The notes: generated by a model not told the origin, from the letters alone. A stretch of DNA of 64,000 nt from Streptomyces fodineus (GCF_001735805.1 NZ_CP017248.1:3658001-3722000); one strand, 5' to 3'; shown: positions 33,581 to 42,401, counted from the stretch's first letter. Program-made: numbers and translations.

Positions 33581-33614
33581 GGTGGCGCGACGGACGGTTG
33601 TCCATCGCGCCACC
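33581..33614. terminator. Hairpin between the oligopeptide ABC operon and the PelF-like operon
   Basis: A perfect 10-bp outer stem (33581-33590 with 33605-33614) encloses a 4-bp inner GGAC/GTCC stem with a 4-base loop. It is 88 bases beyond the ABC ATP-binding gene stop and 80 bases before the glycosyltransferase start. It should end the transporter transcript. A regulator-binding role cannot be excluded. Confidence 0.65.
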
Positions 33615-33701
33615 AAAAGGGGTGAACGGTCGTAACTTTCGCGTGCGGGTCGCGTTCCGCCGCGCTAAGGGTTCAGAACGTCATCGCTCGTGCACGAATC
33701 G

Positions 33702-35294
33702 TTACGCCACGGCCGCGTCCCGCCGGGCCGTGCGCCGCCGGGCCGCCAGTTCCGGGTCGAGTGCGGGTACGGCGGTCAGGAGCTGCTTGGTGTACGGCTC
33801 ACGCGGGCTGTCGTACACCTCGTCCGCCGGCCCGTACTCGACGAGCCGGCCCCGGCGCATCACCGCGACCCGGTCGCTGACCTGCCGTACGACGGCGAGG
33901 TCGTGCGCGATGAAGACCAGTGCGAGGCCGAGTTCCCGCTGGAGTTCGCCGAGCAGCTCGATCACCTGGGCCTGCGTGGTCACGTCGAGCGCGGAGACCG
34001 GCTCGTCGCAGACGATGACGCTCGGTTCGGCGGCGAGCGCGCGGGCGATGCCGATGCGCTGGCGCTGGCCGCCACTGAACTCGTGCGGGTAGCGGCCGTA
34101 GTGCGCCCCTTCGAGCCCCACGCGCTCCAGCAGTTCCGCAACGCGCCCCCGGATGCGCTCCTCGTCGTCTCCGCCACGCGCGCGTAGCGGGTCGGCGATG
34201 GATTCGCCCACGCTGCGGCGGGGGTTGAGGGAGGAGACGGGGTCCTGGAAGACCATCTGGACGGCCGGGTTCACCGTGGTGTGCGGGCGCCCTTGGTAGC
34301 GGATCGCACCGGTGGTCGGCTCCAGCAGCCCGACCAGCATCCGGCCGAGCGTGGTCTTGCCGCTGCCGCTCTCGCCGACGACACCGAGGGTCTCGCCGCG
34401 GCGGACGGTCACCGAGACGTCGTCCACGGCCGCGAACGCCCGCCTGCCGCGCCCGAATTCGCGCCGCAGCCCGGTGGCCTCCAGCACGACCTCGCCGGAG
34501 GCCTGGGAGCCGGTGCGGCGGGCGTCCACGCGCGGGACGGCGTCGAGGAGCTCGCGGGTGTACGCCTCGGCGGGAGCCTTGAGGACGGTGCCGACCGGGC
34601 CGCGCTCGACGGCCCTGCCGTGCCGCATGACGAGGATGTCGTCCACGCTCTCGGCGGCGACGCCCACGTCATGGGTGACCAGCAGCAGACCCATGCCGGT
34701 CTCCTCGCGCAGCGTGTGCAGCAGGTCGAGGATCTGGGCCTGGACGGTGACGTCGAGGGCGGTGGTCGGCTCGTCGGCGATCAGCAGGTCCGGCTCGCAG
34801 GCGAGGGCCATGGCGATGAGGGCGCGCTGGCGCATGCCACCGCTGAACTCGTGCGGGCGGGACCGGGACCGCCGTACCGCGTCCGGAATTCCAACCCGCT
34901 CCAGCACCTCCACGGCACGCGCGCGTGCGGTACGACGCGACACGCGCGCGTGCACGCGGTGGACCTCGGCGATCTGGTCGCCGATCGCGTAGTACGGGTC
35001 CAGCGAGGACAGCGGGTCCTGGAAGACCATGGCGGCCTTGGCGCCGCGCAGACGCCGCAACTCCTCGTCCCCGGCCGCCTGTACGTCCGTACCGGCCACC
35101 CGCACCGAGCCGGAGACCCGGGCCCCCGTACCCCGGTGCAGGCCCAGCAGGGCGCCCGCGACCGTGGACTTGCCGGAGCCGGACTCGCCGACGAGGGCCA
35201 GCGCGGCGCCCTTCGACAGGCTGAAGGAGAGGCCGTCGACGGCCCGCAGCGAGCCGAACTCGACGGTCAGGTCCGTGACGTCCACCAGGCTCAT
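33702..35294 (-). CDS. Dipeptide/oligopeptide ABC transporter, fused tandem ATP-binding protein
   Basis: The 530-residue protein joins two ATPase domains (DppD-DppF-like) in one chain. Domain 1 has GESGSGKST (about 36-44), Q-loop VFQDPLSSLDPYY, signature FSGGMRQR and Walker B LLIADEPTTALD. Domain 2 (about 275 onward) has GESGSGKTT, VFQDPVSSLNPRR, FSGGQRQR and VIVCDEPVSALD. All catalytic motifs look intact in both halves. Its ATG overlaps the stop of the permease gene (ATGA). Oligopeptide-type C-terminal ends (PYTKQLLTAVP) are present in both halves. Confidence 0.93.
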   Translation of the reverse strand: MSLVDVTDLTVEFGSLRAVDGLSFSLSKGAALALVGESGSGKSTVAGALLGLHRGTGARVSGSVRVAGTDVQAAGDEELRRLRGAKAAMVFQDPLSSLDPYYAIGDQIAEVHRVHARVSRRTARARAVEVLERVGIPDAVRRSRSRPHEFSGGMRQRALIAMALACEPDLLIADEPTTALDVTVQAQILDLLHTLREETGMGLLLVTHDVGVAAESVDDILVMRHGRAVERGPVGTVLKAPAEAYTRELLDAVPRVDARRTGSQASGEVVLEATGLRREFGRGRRAFAAVDDVSVTVRRGETLGVVGESGSGKTTLGRMLVGLLEPTTGAIRYQGRPHTTVNPAVQMVFQDPVSSLNPRRSVGESIADPLRARGGDDEERIRGRVAELLERVGLEGAHYGRYPHEFSGGQRQRIGIARALAAEPSVIVCDEPVSALDVTTQAQVIELLGELQRELGLALVFIAHDLAVVRQVSDRVAVMRRGRLVEYGPADEVYDSPREPYTKQLLTAVPALDPELAARRRTARRDAAVA

Positions 35295-36289
35295 GCGAGC
35301 ACCACCCGTCGGTCGGCCACCGCGTACAGGACGTCCGCGACGGCGTTGGCGAGGACCACGAAGAAGCCGATGACCAGGACCATGCCGACCACCACCGGCA
35401 GGTCGACGGCCTTCACCGCGTGCACCAGCTCCTGGCCGATGCCGGGCAGGCCGAACAGGGTCTCGGTGAGGACGGCACCGCCGACGGCCGAGCCGACGTT
35501 GTTGGCGTTCAGCGCGATCACGGGCGCCAGGGCGCCGCGCAGTGCGTGCCGTGCGACGATCGCGCGCTCGCCGACTCCGTAGGCGCGGAAGGTGCGGATG
35601 TGGTCCTCGGCGAGGGTCTCCAGCATCGAGGCGCGGGTCAGGCGGGCGAAGGCGGCCGCCTCGATCAGGGCGAGGGACAGCCAGGGCAGCAGCAGGTTCC
35701 ACGCCCACTGCTCGGGGTCGTCGGTGAGGTCCACGTACTCCGGGAAGGGCAGCAGCTGAAGTTCGCCGCATACGACGATCATCAGCACCAGGCCGATGAC
35801 GAAGACGGGCGTGGCCGTGCCGGCGAGGGTGAGCGCGGTCAGCACCCGCTCGGAGAACCGGCCGCGTCGCCACGCGGAGAGCACGCCGGTGCCGACGCCG
35901 AGGACGAGCCACACCACCATCCCGCCCACGACCAGCGACAGGCTGACCGGCAGCTTGGTCAGGATGATGTCCAGGACCGGCTGGTCGGTCCGGTACGACT
36001 GCCCCAGGCAGGGCGCCGCGCAGTGCACGACCGAGGTGCCCGTGGAGAAGTCCTCGCCCACGAAGAGGCCCGCCAGGAAGTGCCAGTAGCGCAGGTACAG
36101 CGGGTCCCCGAGTTTCAGCTGCGCGGCGACCTGGTGCACCTGTTCCGGCGAGCAGCGCGGGCCGCAGGTGATCTGGGCGACGTTGCCGGGGGTGACGTAG
36201 AAGACAACGTAGACGATCACCGAGATGGCGAGCAGGGTGACCACCATGCCCACGGCGCGGCGCAGCACGAAGCCGCCGAAGCCGCTCAT
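35291..36289 (-). CDS. Oligopeptide ABC transporter permease (DppB/OppB-like)
   Basis: A 332-residue inner-membrane permease. The first helix is VLRRAVGMVVTLLAISVIVY, and five further helices follow. The permease loop GTATPVFVIG and the EAA-type segment FRAYGVGERAIVARHALRGA are visible, with the conserved ETLFGLPGIGQ near the end. A cysteine-containing extracytoplasmic loop (CGPRC, CAAPC) is longer than usual. ATG 36289 overlaps the stop of the second permease gene (ATGA), so the operon is translationally coupled. Confidence 0.93.
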   Translation of the reverse strand: MSGFGGFVLRRAVGMVVTLLAISVIVYVVFYVTPGNVAQITCGPRCSPEQVHQVAAQLKLGDPLYLRYWHFLAGLFVGEDFSTGTSVVHCAAPCLGQSYRTDQPVLDIILTKLPVSLSLVVGGMVVWLVLGVGTGVLSAWRRGRFSERVLTALTLAGTATPVFVIGLVLMIVVCGELQLLPFPEYVDLTDDPEQWAWNLLLPWLSLALIEAAAFARLTRASMLETLAEDHIRTFRAYGVGERAIVARHALRGALAPVIALNANNVGSAVGGAVLTETLFGLPGIGQELVHAVKAVDLPVVVGMVLVIGFFVVLANAVADVLYAVADRRVVLA

Positions 36290-37299
36290 GCGGTCGCCTC
36301 CCTGTCGGTCTTGGCGCCGGCATCCTCGCGGCCGGTGCCGACGCGCAGGCGGGAGGCCGCGCGGGGGTCGAGTGCCGTGCGCACGCCGTCGCCGAGGACG
36401 GTGAGGGCGAGAACGGTGACGAACAGGGCGCCGGCCGGCCACAGCAGGTACTGGGGCGCGGCCTGGTACCAGACGTCGGCGTCGGTCAGCATCTGCCCCC
36501 AGGAGGGAGTGGGCGGCTTCACGCCGACGCCGAGGAAGGACAGGGCCGCCTCGACGGAGATGTTCGTGGGCACCAGCAGCGCGGCGTAGGTGATGACCGG
36601 TGCCGCGAGGCCGGGCAGCAGCTCACGGCGGGCGACCCGCCAGGTGCCCCAGCCGCTCAGCCGGGCGGCGGCGACATGGTCGAGGCCCTTCAGGGTGAGC
36701 GTCTGGGCCCGCACGATCTTCGCGATGGTGCCCCAGGCGATCAGGCCGATGACCAGGGTGACCAGGACGGGCCGCGGGAAGCCGGAGGGCACGATGGACA
36801 GCAGCGCCAACGACATGATCATGAGCGGCATCGCGACGATGATGTCCGTGGCCCGGCTCAACAGTTGATCAACCCATCGGTTGCCGAGCGCGGCGGCCAC
36901 ACCGACCGCGACGCCGAGGGCGACCTGCACCACCGTGGCGGCGAGGGCGACGCCCAGCGACACCCGCGCCCCGTAGACGAGCCGGGCGAACAGGTCGCGT
37001 CCGGTCTGCGGTTCGACGCCCAGCCAGTGGCCGGCACTGATGCCGCCGAGGGAGCCTACGGGCACGCCCCCGCGCGCGGAGTCGATCAGGGACGGGTGGT
37101 ACGTGGTGGGATCCTGCCCCTCCAGGGCGGTGAGCAGCGGCGCGGCGAGCGCGATCAGGACGAGCAGCGCGACGACGGCCGCGGCGACCAGGGCGACGCG
37201 CTGCGCGCGCAGCCGCCGCCAGAACCGGCGGGCCCCCGAGGCCGCCGGGACGGACGATTCCGCCCCGGCGGCGCCGACGGCGACAAGTGTCTCGCTCAC
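36286..37299 (-). CDS. Oligopeptide ABC transporter permease (DppC/OppC-like)
   Basis: A 337-residue permease. A basic N-terminal tail precedes the first helix (VALVAAAVVALLVLIALAAP). The periplasmic segment HWLGVEPQTGRDLFARLVYG is the DppC/OppC hallmark, and the EAA loop is VAAARLSGWGTWRVARREL. The C-terminal SVEAALSFLGVGVKPPTPSW matches the family. It starts with GTG 37299, only four bases after the substrate-binding protein stop. With the two neighbouring genes it completes a peptide importer. Confidence 0.93.
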   Translation of the reverse strand: MSETLVAVGAAGAESSVPAASGARRFWRRLRAQRVALVAAAVVALLVLIALAAPLLTALEGQDPTTYHPSLIDSARGGVPVGSLGGISAGHWLGVEPQTGRDLFARLVYGARVSLGVALAATVVQVALGVAVGVAAALGNRWVDQLLSRATDIIVAMPLMIMSLALLSIVPSGFPRPVLVTLVIGLIAWGTIAKIVRAQTLTLKGLDHVAAARLSGWGTWRVARRELLPGLAAPVITYAALLVPTNISVEAALSFLGVGVKPPTPSWGQMLTDADVWYQAAPQYLLWPAGALFVTVLALTVLGDGVRTALDPRAASRLRVGTGREDAGAKTDREATA

Positions 37300-37303
37300 G
37301 GCG

Positions 37304-39022
37304 CTACTTCACCGCGACCCGGGAGATGTCGAGGACGCCGGTCCAGTCGCTGATGACGATGTTCTTGACGTCCTTGCCGTACAAACGCTTGTAGACCGGG
37401 TGGAACAGCGGCACGACGAGGGCCTTCTCGCCGATCTTCTTGTCCAGTGCACCCCAGCGCTTGGCGGCAGCGTCAAGGTCGGTCAACTTATTGATCGCGT
37501 CAATCTCGTCATTGACCGACGTGTCATTGAGCAGGCCCGTGTTGAAGTTCGCGCCGTCCTTGACGATCTGGCGGCCGTCGAAGATCGGGGCGAGGAACGG
37601 GCCGCCGGAGGGCCAGTCGGCACCCCAGTGCGCGAGGAAGAAGCCGGGCTCGGTCTTCACGCTGTGGATCTTGTCCCGGTAGTCGTTGTTCTCCAGACCC
37701 TGCAGCTTGACCGTGATGCCGGCCTTCTTGAGCGCGTCCTGGACGGCGGTCGCGATCTCCGGGCTGGTCTCGAAGTCCTTGGCGTTGGAGTGGGTCAGCG
37801 TCACCGTGAGGCCGTTCTTGTAGCCGGCCTGCGCCAGCAGTTCCTTGGCCTTGGCCGGGTTGCCCGACGCGCCCGCCGGGAACGGGTCGTACGGCGTGTA
37901 GCCGAAGGACTTCTGGTCGGGCAGGAAGGTGGTCGCGGACTCGGCGAGCGCGCTGCCGCCGGCCGCGTTGACCACCGAGGAACGGTCGACGGCGTAGGCG
38001 ATCGCCTGCCGCACCTTCGGGTTGTCGAAGGGCTTCACGGTCGGGTTGAACGCGATGTAGTTCGTGTAGCCGAAGTGGCCGGTGCCCACGCGCGCGGCCA
38101 GTTCCTTGTCCCCGCTGACCTTGGCGAGTTCGGCGGGACCGAGGTTGGTGTCCGTGGTGACCGCCGCAGCGTCCGTCCCTTGGGACGCGGACAGCCGCTG
38201 GTTGATCACGGACGAGTCGAGCCCGGAGCGGACGTCGATCGTGTCCGGGTAGGCCTTGCGCTGGTCGTCGACGCCCGCCGACCAGTACGTGTTGCGCGTA
38301 AGGACCAGGTGCTCGCCGTCGTTCTCGTTCTTGACGACCTTGTACGGGCCGGACGAGACCGGGTGCTCCTCGTACTTGGTGCCGTTGTCCTTGCTCTGCG
38401 GCACCGGGGTGAACTGCGTCTGCGTGGCGAGGAACGGGAACTCGCCCTCGGGCTTGTCCAGCTGGAAGACGATGGTCCGCGCGTCCGGCGTCTCGATCGC
38501 CGAGAGCCCCTTCTTGTCCTTGTAGGGGCCCTGGTAGTCGGCCGCACCGACCAGCCAGTCCCTCAAGTAGGGTGCGCCGCCGGAGAGTTCGGGGGCGAAG
38601 GAACGCTCGATGCCGTACTTGATGTCGGCCGAGGTGATCGGCGTACCGTCCTCGTACTTGAGGCCCTTCTTCAAGGTGTACGTCCACACGGTCGCGTTCC
38701 TGCTGGGGCGCCCGGTGTCGGTGGCGAGGTCGGGGACGACCTTGGCGCCGGCCGCGCCGTTCTCGCGGTTGCGGGTGGTGAGGGTGCGGAAGACCAGTGA
38801 AGGGACGTTTCCGCCGCCGGAGGTGTAGAGGCGGGCGGGGTCGAAATCGGTCTGCGGCTCGGAGTTCAGCACCGTGAGGGTGCCGCCCTTGTGGGGCGTG
38901 GAGTCGCCACCTGAGCCCTTGGCATCGTTGTCCTTCGGGCCGCAGGCGGCGGCGCCCGCTGCCACGACCAGGCTGACGGATGCCGCTGCCACGCGGCGCG
39001 CTATGGCGGACGGTTGACGCAT
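37304..39022 (-). CDS. Oligopeptide ABC transporter substrate-binding lipoprotein
   Basis: A 572-residue family 5 extracellular solute-binding protein. The signal peptide has a twin-basic start and ends in the lipobox VAAGAAACGP, so it is anchored at the outer face of the membrane. The mature part has GGTLTVLNSEPQTDFDPARL, the family 5 signature region KKGLKYEDGTPITSADIKYG (about 126-145), NPTVKPFDNPKVRQAIAYAV and an AHWGADWPSGGPF segment. It binds a peptide or peptide-like ligand. ATG 39022 is preceded by AGAGG. An attenuator-like region and a leader peptide lie upstream. Confidence 0.94.
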   Translation of the reverse strand: MRQPSAIARRVAAASVSLVVAAGAAACGPKDNDAKGSGGDSTPHKGGTLTVLNSEPQTDFDPARLYTSGGGNVPSLVFRTLTTRNRENGAAGAKVVPDLATDTGRPSRNATVWTYTLKKGLKYEDGTPITSADIKYGIERSFAPELSGGAPYLRDWLVGAADYQGPYKDKKGLSAIETPDARTIVFQLDKPEGEFPFLATQTQFTPVPQSKDNGTKYEEHPVSSGPYKVVKNENDGEHLVLTRNTYWSAGVDDQRKAYPDTIDVRSGLDSSVINQRLSASQGTDAAAVTTDTNLGPAELAKVSGDKELAARVGTGHFGYTNYIAFNPTVKPFDNPKVRQAIAYAVDRSSVVNAAGGSALAESATTFLPDQKSFGYTPYDPFPAGASGNPAKAKELLAQAGYKNGLTVTLTHSNAKDFETSPEIATAVQDALKKAGITVKLQGLENNDYRDKIHSVKTEPGFFLAHWGADWPSGGPFLAPIFDGRQIVKDGANFNTGLLNDTSVNDEIDAINKLTDLDAAAKRWGALDKKIGEKALVVPLFHPVYKRLYGKDVKNIVISDWTGVLDISRVAVK

Positions 39023-39113
39023 CGGAATGACGACCTCTCGGATACTGAGACTGACAGACAAGGGGTGAGACGATTACGGGCAGACGTCAGCCCCGGCGTC
39101 GGTTCGTCGAAGA

Positions 39114-39163
39114 TCCGTGACTCAGTCAGCCACGGACGCAAAAAGGGAAAAGTGTCGCGACAC
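39114..39163 (-). promoter_or_regulatory. Attenuator-like hairpins between leader peptide and oligopeptide operon
   Basis: In transcript order there is first a 12-base palindrome GTGTCGCGACAC (39163-39152), followed by TTTTCCCTTTTTG, the pattern of an intrinsic terminator. A second stem TCCGTG/CACGGA (39136-39131 with 39119-39114) comes next. Both fall between the leader peptide stop (39181) and the lipoprotein start (39022). The T-rich run is exceptional in this GC-rich window and supports a transcription-termination role. Confidence 0.5.
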
Positions 39164-39180
39164 GAACGCCAGGGGCGGCG

Positions 39181-39276
39181 TCAGCGACAGTGGATGTCGG
39201 CCACGCAGAGTGCGGTCACGCCGAGGAGCGCCAGCTCGATGGCGGCGCTGTCGGAGGCGGCATGACTAGACCACAT
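39181..39276 (-). CDS. Putative leaderless leader peptide, 31 residues
   Basis: ATG 39276 opens 31 codons beginning MWSSHAASDSAAIELALLG and ending VADIHCR. No Shine-Dalgarno is present, but a near-consensus promoter ends seven bases before the ATG, so the message could start at the ATG itself. The peptide sits directly upstream of attenuator-like hairpins and the oligopeptide transporter operon. It contains two Cys and two His residues, both scarce in this proteome, in the last 13 codons. It is too short for ordinary gene calling. I infer a regulatory peptide; it has no domain. Confidence 0.55.
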   Translation of the reverse strand: MWSSHAASDSAAIELALLGVTALCVADIHCR

Positions 39277-39312
39277 GGGCAGAAATATGAACGACCTTGC
39301 GGCTCATGTCAA
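39276..39312 (-). promoter_or_regulatory. Promoter of the oligopeptide transporter leader
   Basis: The -35 is TTGACA (39312-39307), a 17-base spacer follows, and the -10 is CATATT (39289-39284). This is the best sigma-70/HrdB-type promoter I can read in the window. The expected start point falls on or next to the ATG at 39276, implying a leaderless transcript. Confidence 0.7.
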
Positions 39313-39332
39313 TGTGACGCAAGCGGCGCCCG

Positions 39333-41357
39333 TCAACTCTTGGGATAGGGCCAGGGGTTGGGCAGACAGTGGATTCCGTCATGGTCCAGGAACTTGGTCT
39401 GCTGCTGCATGACGGGGGCGAGTTCGCCGTCCTTCTGGCAGGTCACATGGCCATGACCGAGCCGGTGACCGACCTCATGATTGATCAACATCTGCCGATA
39501 GGCGTGGATCTTGTCCCCATATGTCTTACTGCCCTGGGCCCACCTGTATGCATTGATCATCACTCGTTCGGTGGAGGCCGAGTCGCAGGAGACGTTGTCC
39601 TCCGTGGTGTCCAGCCCGGACTTGGCGCACCACGTGGCGGTCGTACCAGGACTCGCCAGCGTGATCACGAAGTCGGGCTTGCCGGAGGAGATCCGCTCGA
39701 AGGTACGGGTGCCGCCGTGGCCCCAACTGCGGTCGTCGTTCAGGGTCTTCTGCACGGCCTCGGCGAACAGCTCGCCGTCCAGCCCGAGACCCTGCTCGAT
39801 GTCCACGCGGTAGGTGTACTTCTGCCCCGTGCCGGGGGCCTTGGCGAACCCGGGCACGGCCTCGAACTTCCCCGAGCCCTTCAGCGTGGCGCTGAGCGGG
39901 TACGTCCGGTCCATCTGCTGCTCGTACGACAGCGTGACCGTGCCGGGCGAGCCCGAGGGGGCCTGCCCTCCCGGGGTCTGTGCGTCACGGGCCTGGTCGG
40001 CGGCGGACCTCGATTCCACGGCGCCGCGGTCGTGCTTCCCGGCCACCTGCCCGGCGACGACCACCGCGAGCACGGTGGTGACGGCGGCCGCCGCGATGCC
40101 GGTGAAGGCCCGGCCCTTGCCGCCGGTGCGCTGTGCGGGGACGTCGACGGAGGGCTGTTCGGTCAGGCCGGCGGAGCGCTGCCCGGGCAGGCCGACCGCG
40201 GGTGCGTCGCCGCCGTCCGCCTCCGGCGCGTCGGCCGGGTGCTCCTCGGCGGGGCGAGGCCCCCGCGCGCGGGGCACAAAGACGTCGGCGTCGTCCTCGA
40301 GCCCGGCATCGCCGCCCCGCCCGCCGGCGAAGGCGTCGAGGTACTCCTGCCGGGGTCCGGCGCCGGGCCCGTATCCCGCGGGCCGCTGCCGGGGAAGCAC
40401 CGCACCGGGACCACCCGCCCCCGCGAACTCGCCCCAGCCACCGCCGGGTTCCCGCTGCTCGGGGTGCCCACCACGCGTGGGAGCACCGGGGTGGAGACGG
40501 GGGACACCGTGGACGGGGGTGCCGTCGGGAAGCCTGGGCACACCACGCGCGGGCGTGCCGTCGGGCAGCCCCGGCGTGCCGTGGGCGGGGGTGCCGCCGG
40601 GCAGCCTCGGCGTGCCGTGGGCGGGGGTCCCATCGGGGAAACGGGGGACGCCCTGCGCGGGGGTGCCGTCGGACAAACGCGGAACCCCCTGCGTGGGGGT
40701 CCCATCGGGAAGACGGGACACACCACGCGCGGGCGTGCCGTCAGGCAAACGCGGCACACCCCGCCCAGGCATGCCATCGGCGAAACGAGGGACGCCCTGC
40801 GCCGGGGTGCCGTCGGACAAACGCGGAACCCCCTGCGTGGGGGTCCCATCGGGAAGACGGGACACACCACGCGCGGGCGTGCCGTCAGGCAAACGCGGCA
40901 CACCCCGCCCAGGCATGCCATCGGCGAAACGAGGGACGCCCTGCGCCGGGGTGCCGTCAGGCAAACGGGGAACCCCCTGCGCGGGCGTGCGGTTGGCATA
41001 GCGCGGCACCCCATGCGCCGGCGTACCGTCCGGGAACGCCGCCCCCTGCGGCCCCCGCGGCGGACCACCCGGCGGCGCCTGTCGCTGCCCGGGCACCAGT
41101 GGCTGCCCGCCTCGCACGGCACCGGCACCGGCACCGGCACCGGACGAGCCTGCCGCGGCACCGGCCGCGGGCATGGCCCCCGAAGCACCGAGAGCGCCGG
41201 GAACACCGGGCCCACCAGGCTCACCGGCAGGGCTCGCAAGCCTCCGGCCGCCAGGAGCGCCGTCGGCGGAACCGGCAGCCCCCTGTCGCGCACGCTTGGC
41301 CGCTATGTCCGCGGAGTCGTCCTTGGGGGCCGGGCCGCGGCGGCTGTGGCGTCCCAC
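39333..41357 (-). CDS. DUF3152 (zincin-like) protein with 12-residue tandem repeats
   Basis: The protein has 674 residues. It starts at GTG 41357 (VGRHSRRGPAPK, the usual start of this family), preceded by GAGG, just past the upstream hydrolase stop. Residues about 1-105 are low-complexity. About 15 tandem copies of a 12-residue unit of the type PDGTPARGVSRL follow. After a further linker there is a single membrane helix (AFTGIAAAAVTTVLAVVVAG) and a C-terminal DUF3152 domain of about 200 residues with NHEVGHRLGHGH, a zinc-protease-like HExGH. The domain should be extracytoplasmic. The role of DUF3152 proteins is not established. Confidence 0.87.
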   Translation of the reverse strand: MGRHSRRGPAPKDDSADIAAKRARQGAAGSADGAPGGRRLASPAGEPGGPGVPGALGASGAMPAAGAAAGSSGAGAGAGAVRGGQPLVPGQRQAPPGGPPRGPQGAAFPDGTPAHGVPRYANRTPAQGVPRLPDGTPAQGVPRFADGMPGRGVPRLPDGTPARGVSRLPDGTPTQGVPRLSDGTPAQGVPRFADGMPGRGVPRLPDGTPARGVSRLPDGTPTQGVPRLSDGTPAQGVPRFPDGTPAHGTPRLPGGTPAHGTPGLPDGTPARGVPRLPDGTPVHGVPRLHPGAPTRGGHPEQREPGGGWGEFAGAGGPGAVLPRQRPAGYGPGAGPRQEYLDAFAGGRGGDAGLEDDADVFVPRARGPRPAEEHPADAPEADGGDAPAVGLPGQRSAGLTEQPSVDVPAQRTGGKGRAFTGIAAAAVTTVLAVVVAGQVAGKHDRGAVESRSAADQARDAQTPGGQAPSGSPGTVTLSYEQQMDRTYPLSATLKGSGKFEAVPGFAKAPGTGQKYTYRVDIEQGLGLDGELFAEAVQKTLNDDRSWGHGGTRTFERISSGKPDFVITLASPGTTATWCAKSGLDTTEDNVSCDSASTERVMINAYRWAQGSKTYGDKIHAYRQMLINHEVGHRLGHGHVTCQKDGELAPVMQQQTKFLDHDGIHCLPNPWPYPKS
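40497..41035 (-). repeat. 36-bp coding tandem repeat (about 15 units) with an internal 144-bp duplication
   Basis: The DUF3152 gene repeats a 36-bp unit encoding the PDGTPxxGVPRx type about 15 times. Four consecutive units starting near 40663 recur almost identically 144 bases further, from 40807, showing a recent block duplication. Variation is concentrated at positions 1, 7-8 and 12 of the unit. Unit number is likely to differ between strains. Confidence 0.85.
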
Positions 41358-41364
41358 GCCGGCC

Positions 41365-42348
41365 TCAGCTCCCCATGCCCGAATCGGTGACGCCATGCCC
41401 CGTGTCCGTGAGGAGCTCGCGGACCGCCGTGGCCACCACGTCCGGGTACTCCATCATCGCCACGTGCCCGGCGTCCGGCAGGGACAGCAGGCGGGAGGCG
41501 CGGAAGGTGCGGGCGGCCCGGTGGGCCATGCGGAAGCCGACGAGCTGGTCACGGCCGCCGTAGATGAGCAGGGTCGGCGCGAGCACCCGCTCGGCCTGGC
41601 GCCACAGCCCGTGCTGTCCGCCGAGCGTGTAGGCGTTGACGATCCCGCGCGCGGAGCGGGCCATCGCGTCCCAGAAGTACGGCAGCTGCAGCCGCCGCTC
41701 GAGCTCCTCCACGGCGTCCTGGAACGCCTCGGGCGACACCCGCGAGGGGTCGCCGTAGCAGAGGGCCATCACCCCGCGCACCCGCTGCTCCGCCGTCCAC
41801 TCGCTGGTGATCCGGGTGAACAGGGTGGCGACACCGGGGACGCCGAGCAGTGCGGTCGGCGCCGCCGTGCGCTGGATGCGCAGCTCCGGCAGGGCGGGCG
41901 ACACGAGCGTGAGCGTACGGACGAGATCGGGTCGTACGGCGGCCACGCGCGTGGTGACCGCTCCGCCGAGCGAGTTGCCGAACAGGTGGACCGGACCGCG
42001 GCCGGCCGCGTCGAGATAGCGGATCACCGCGCGCGCGTGCCCGGTGACGGAGTAGTTCCCGTCGTCCGGGGGCGGGGAGTCGCCGAAGCCCGGCAGGTCG
42101 ACCGCCTCGCTGTCCACGACGCCGTCCAGCGCGGCCATCAGCGACGACCAGTTCTGCGAGGAACCGCCGAGCCCGTGGACGTACAGCGCCGGTGGGAGGC
42201 CCTCGCGCGCGGTACGGCGGGAACGGATCGACAGGGTGACTCCGGGCAGCCCCACGGACCGCAGCCGCTCGCCCTCGCCGACCCGGACGGGCGCCACCTT
42301 CGGGAGCACACTGGCGGCCGGCACGGAGGGCGACTCGGTCGAAGACAT
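41365..42348 (-). CDS. Alpha/beta-fold hydrolase
   Basis: A 327-residue soluble hydrolase. It has an oxyanion HGLGGSSQNW (about 58-67), DLPGFGDSPPP, nucleophile elbow GNSLGGAV (serine near 128), YGGRDQLVGF for the acid residue and PDAGHVAMMEYP for histidine, so the triad is complete. A lid-like helical region lies between about 150 and 245. The substrate is unknown. It ends eight bases before the DUF3152 gene start, so the two are co-transcribed. It is divergent from the acidic small protein gene. Confidence 0.88.
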   Translation of the reverse strand: MSSTESPSVPAASVLPKVAPVRVGEGERLRSVGLPGVTLSIRSRRTAREGLPPALYVHGLGGSSQNWSSLMAALDGVVDSEAVDLPGFGDSPPPDDGNYSVTGHARAVIRYLDAAGRGPVHLFGNSLGGAVTTRVAAVRPDLVRTLTLVSPALPELRIQRTAAPTALLGVPGVATLFTRITSEWTAEQRVRGVMALCYGDPSRVSPEAFQDAVEELERRLQLPYFWDAMARSARGIVNAYTLGGQHGLWRQAERVLAPTLLIYGGRDQLVGFRMAHRAARTFRASRLLSLPDAGHVAMMEYPDVVATAVRELLTDTGHGVTDSGMGS

Positions 42349-42401
42349 GCGGCAATGTTACGAGGTGATCACGTCGGGGTTCATGTGTTCGCCGTCACAG
42401 G

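Noticed and set aside
33702..36323. A single 873-codon protein including the tandem ABC ATPase
   Set aside because: Residues upstream of the ATG at 35294 are in the wrong frame of the overlapping permease gene; the ATGA junction marks the true start.
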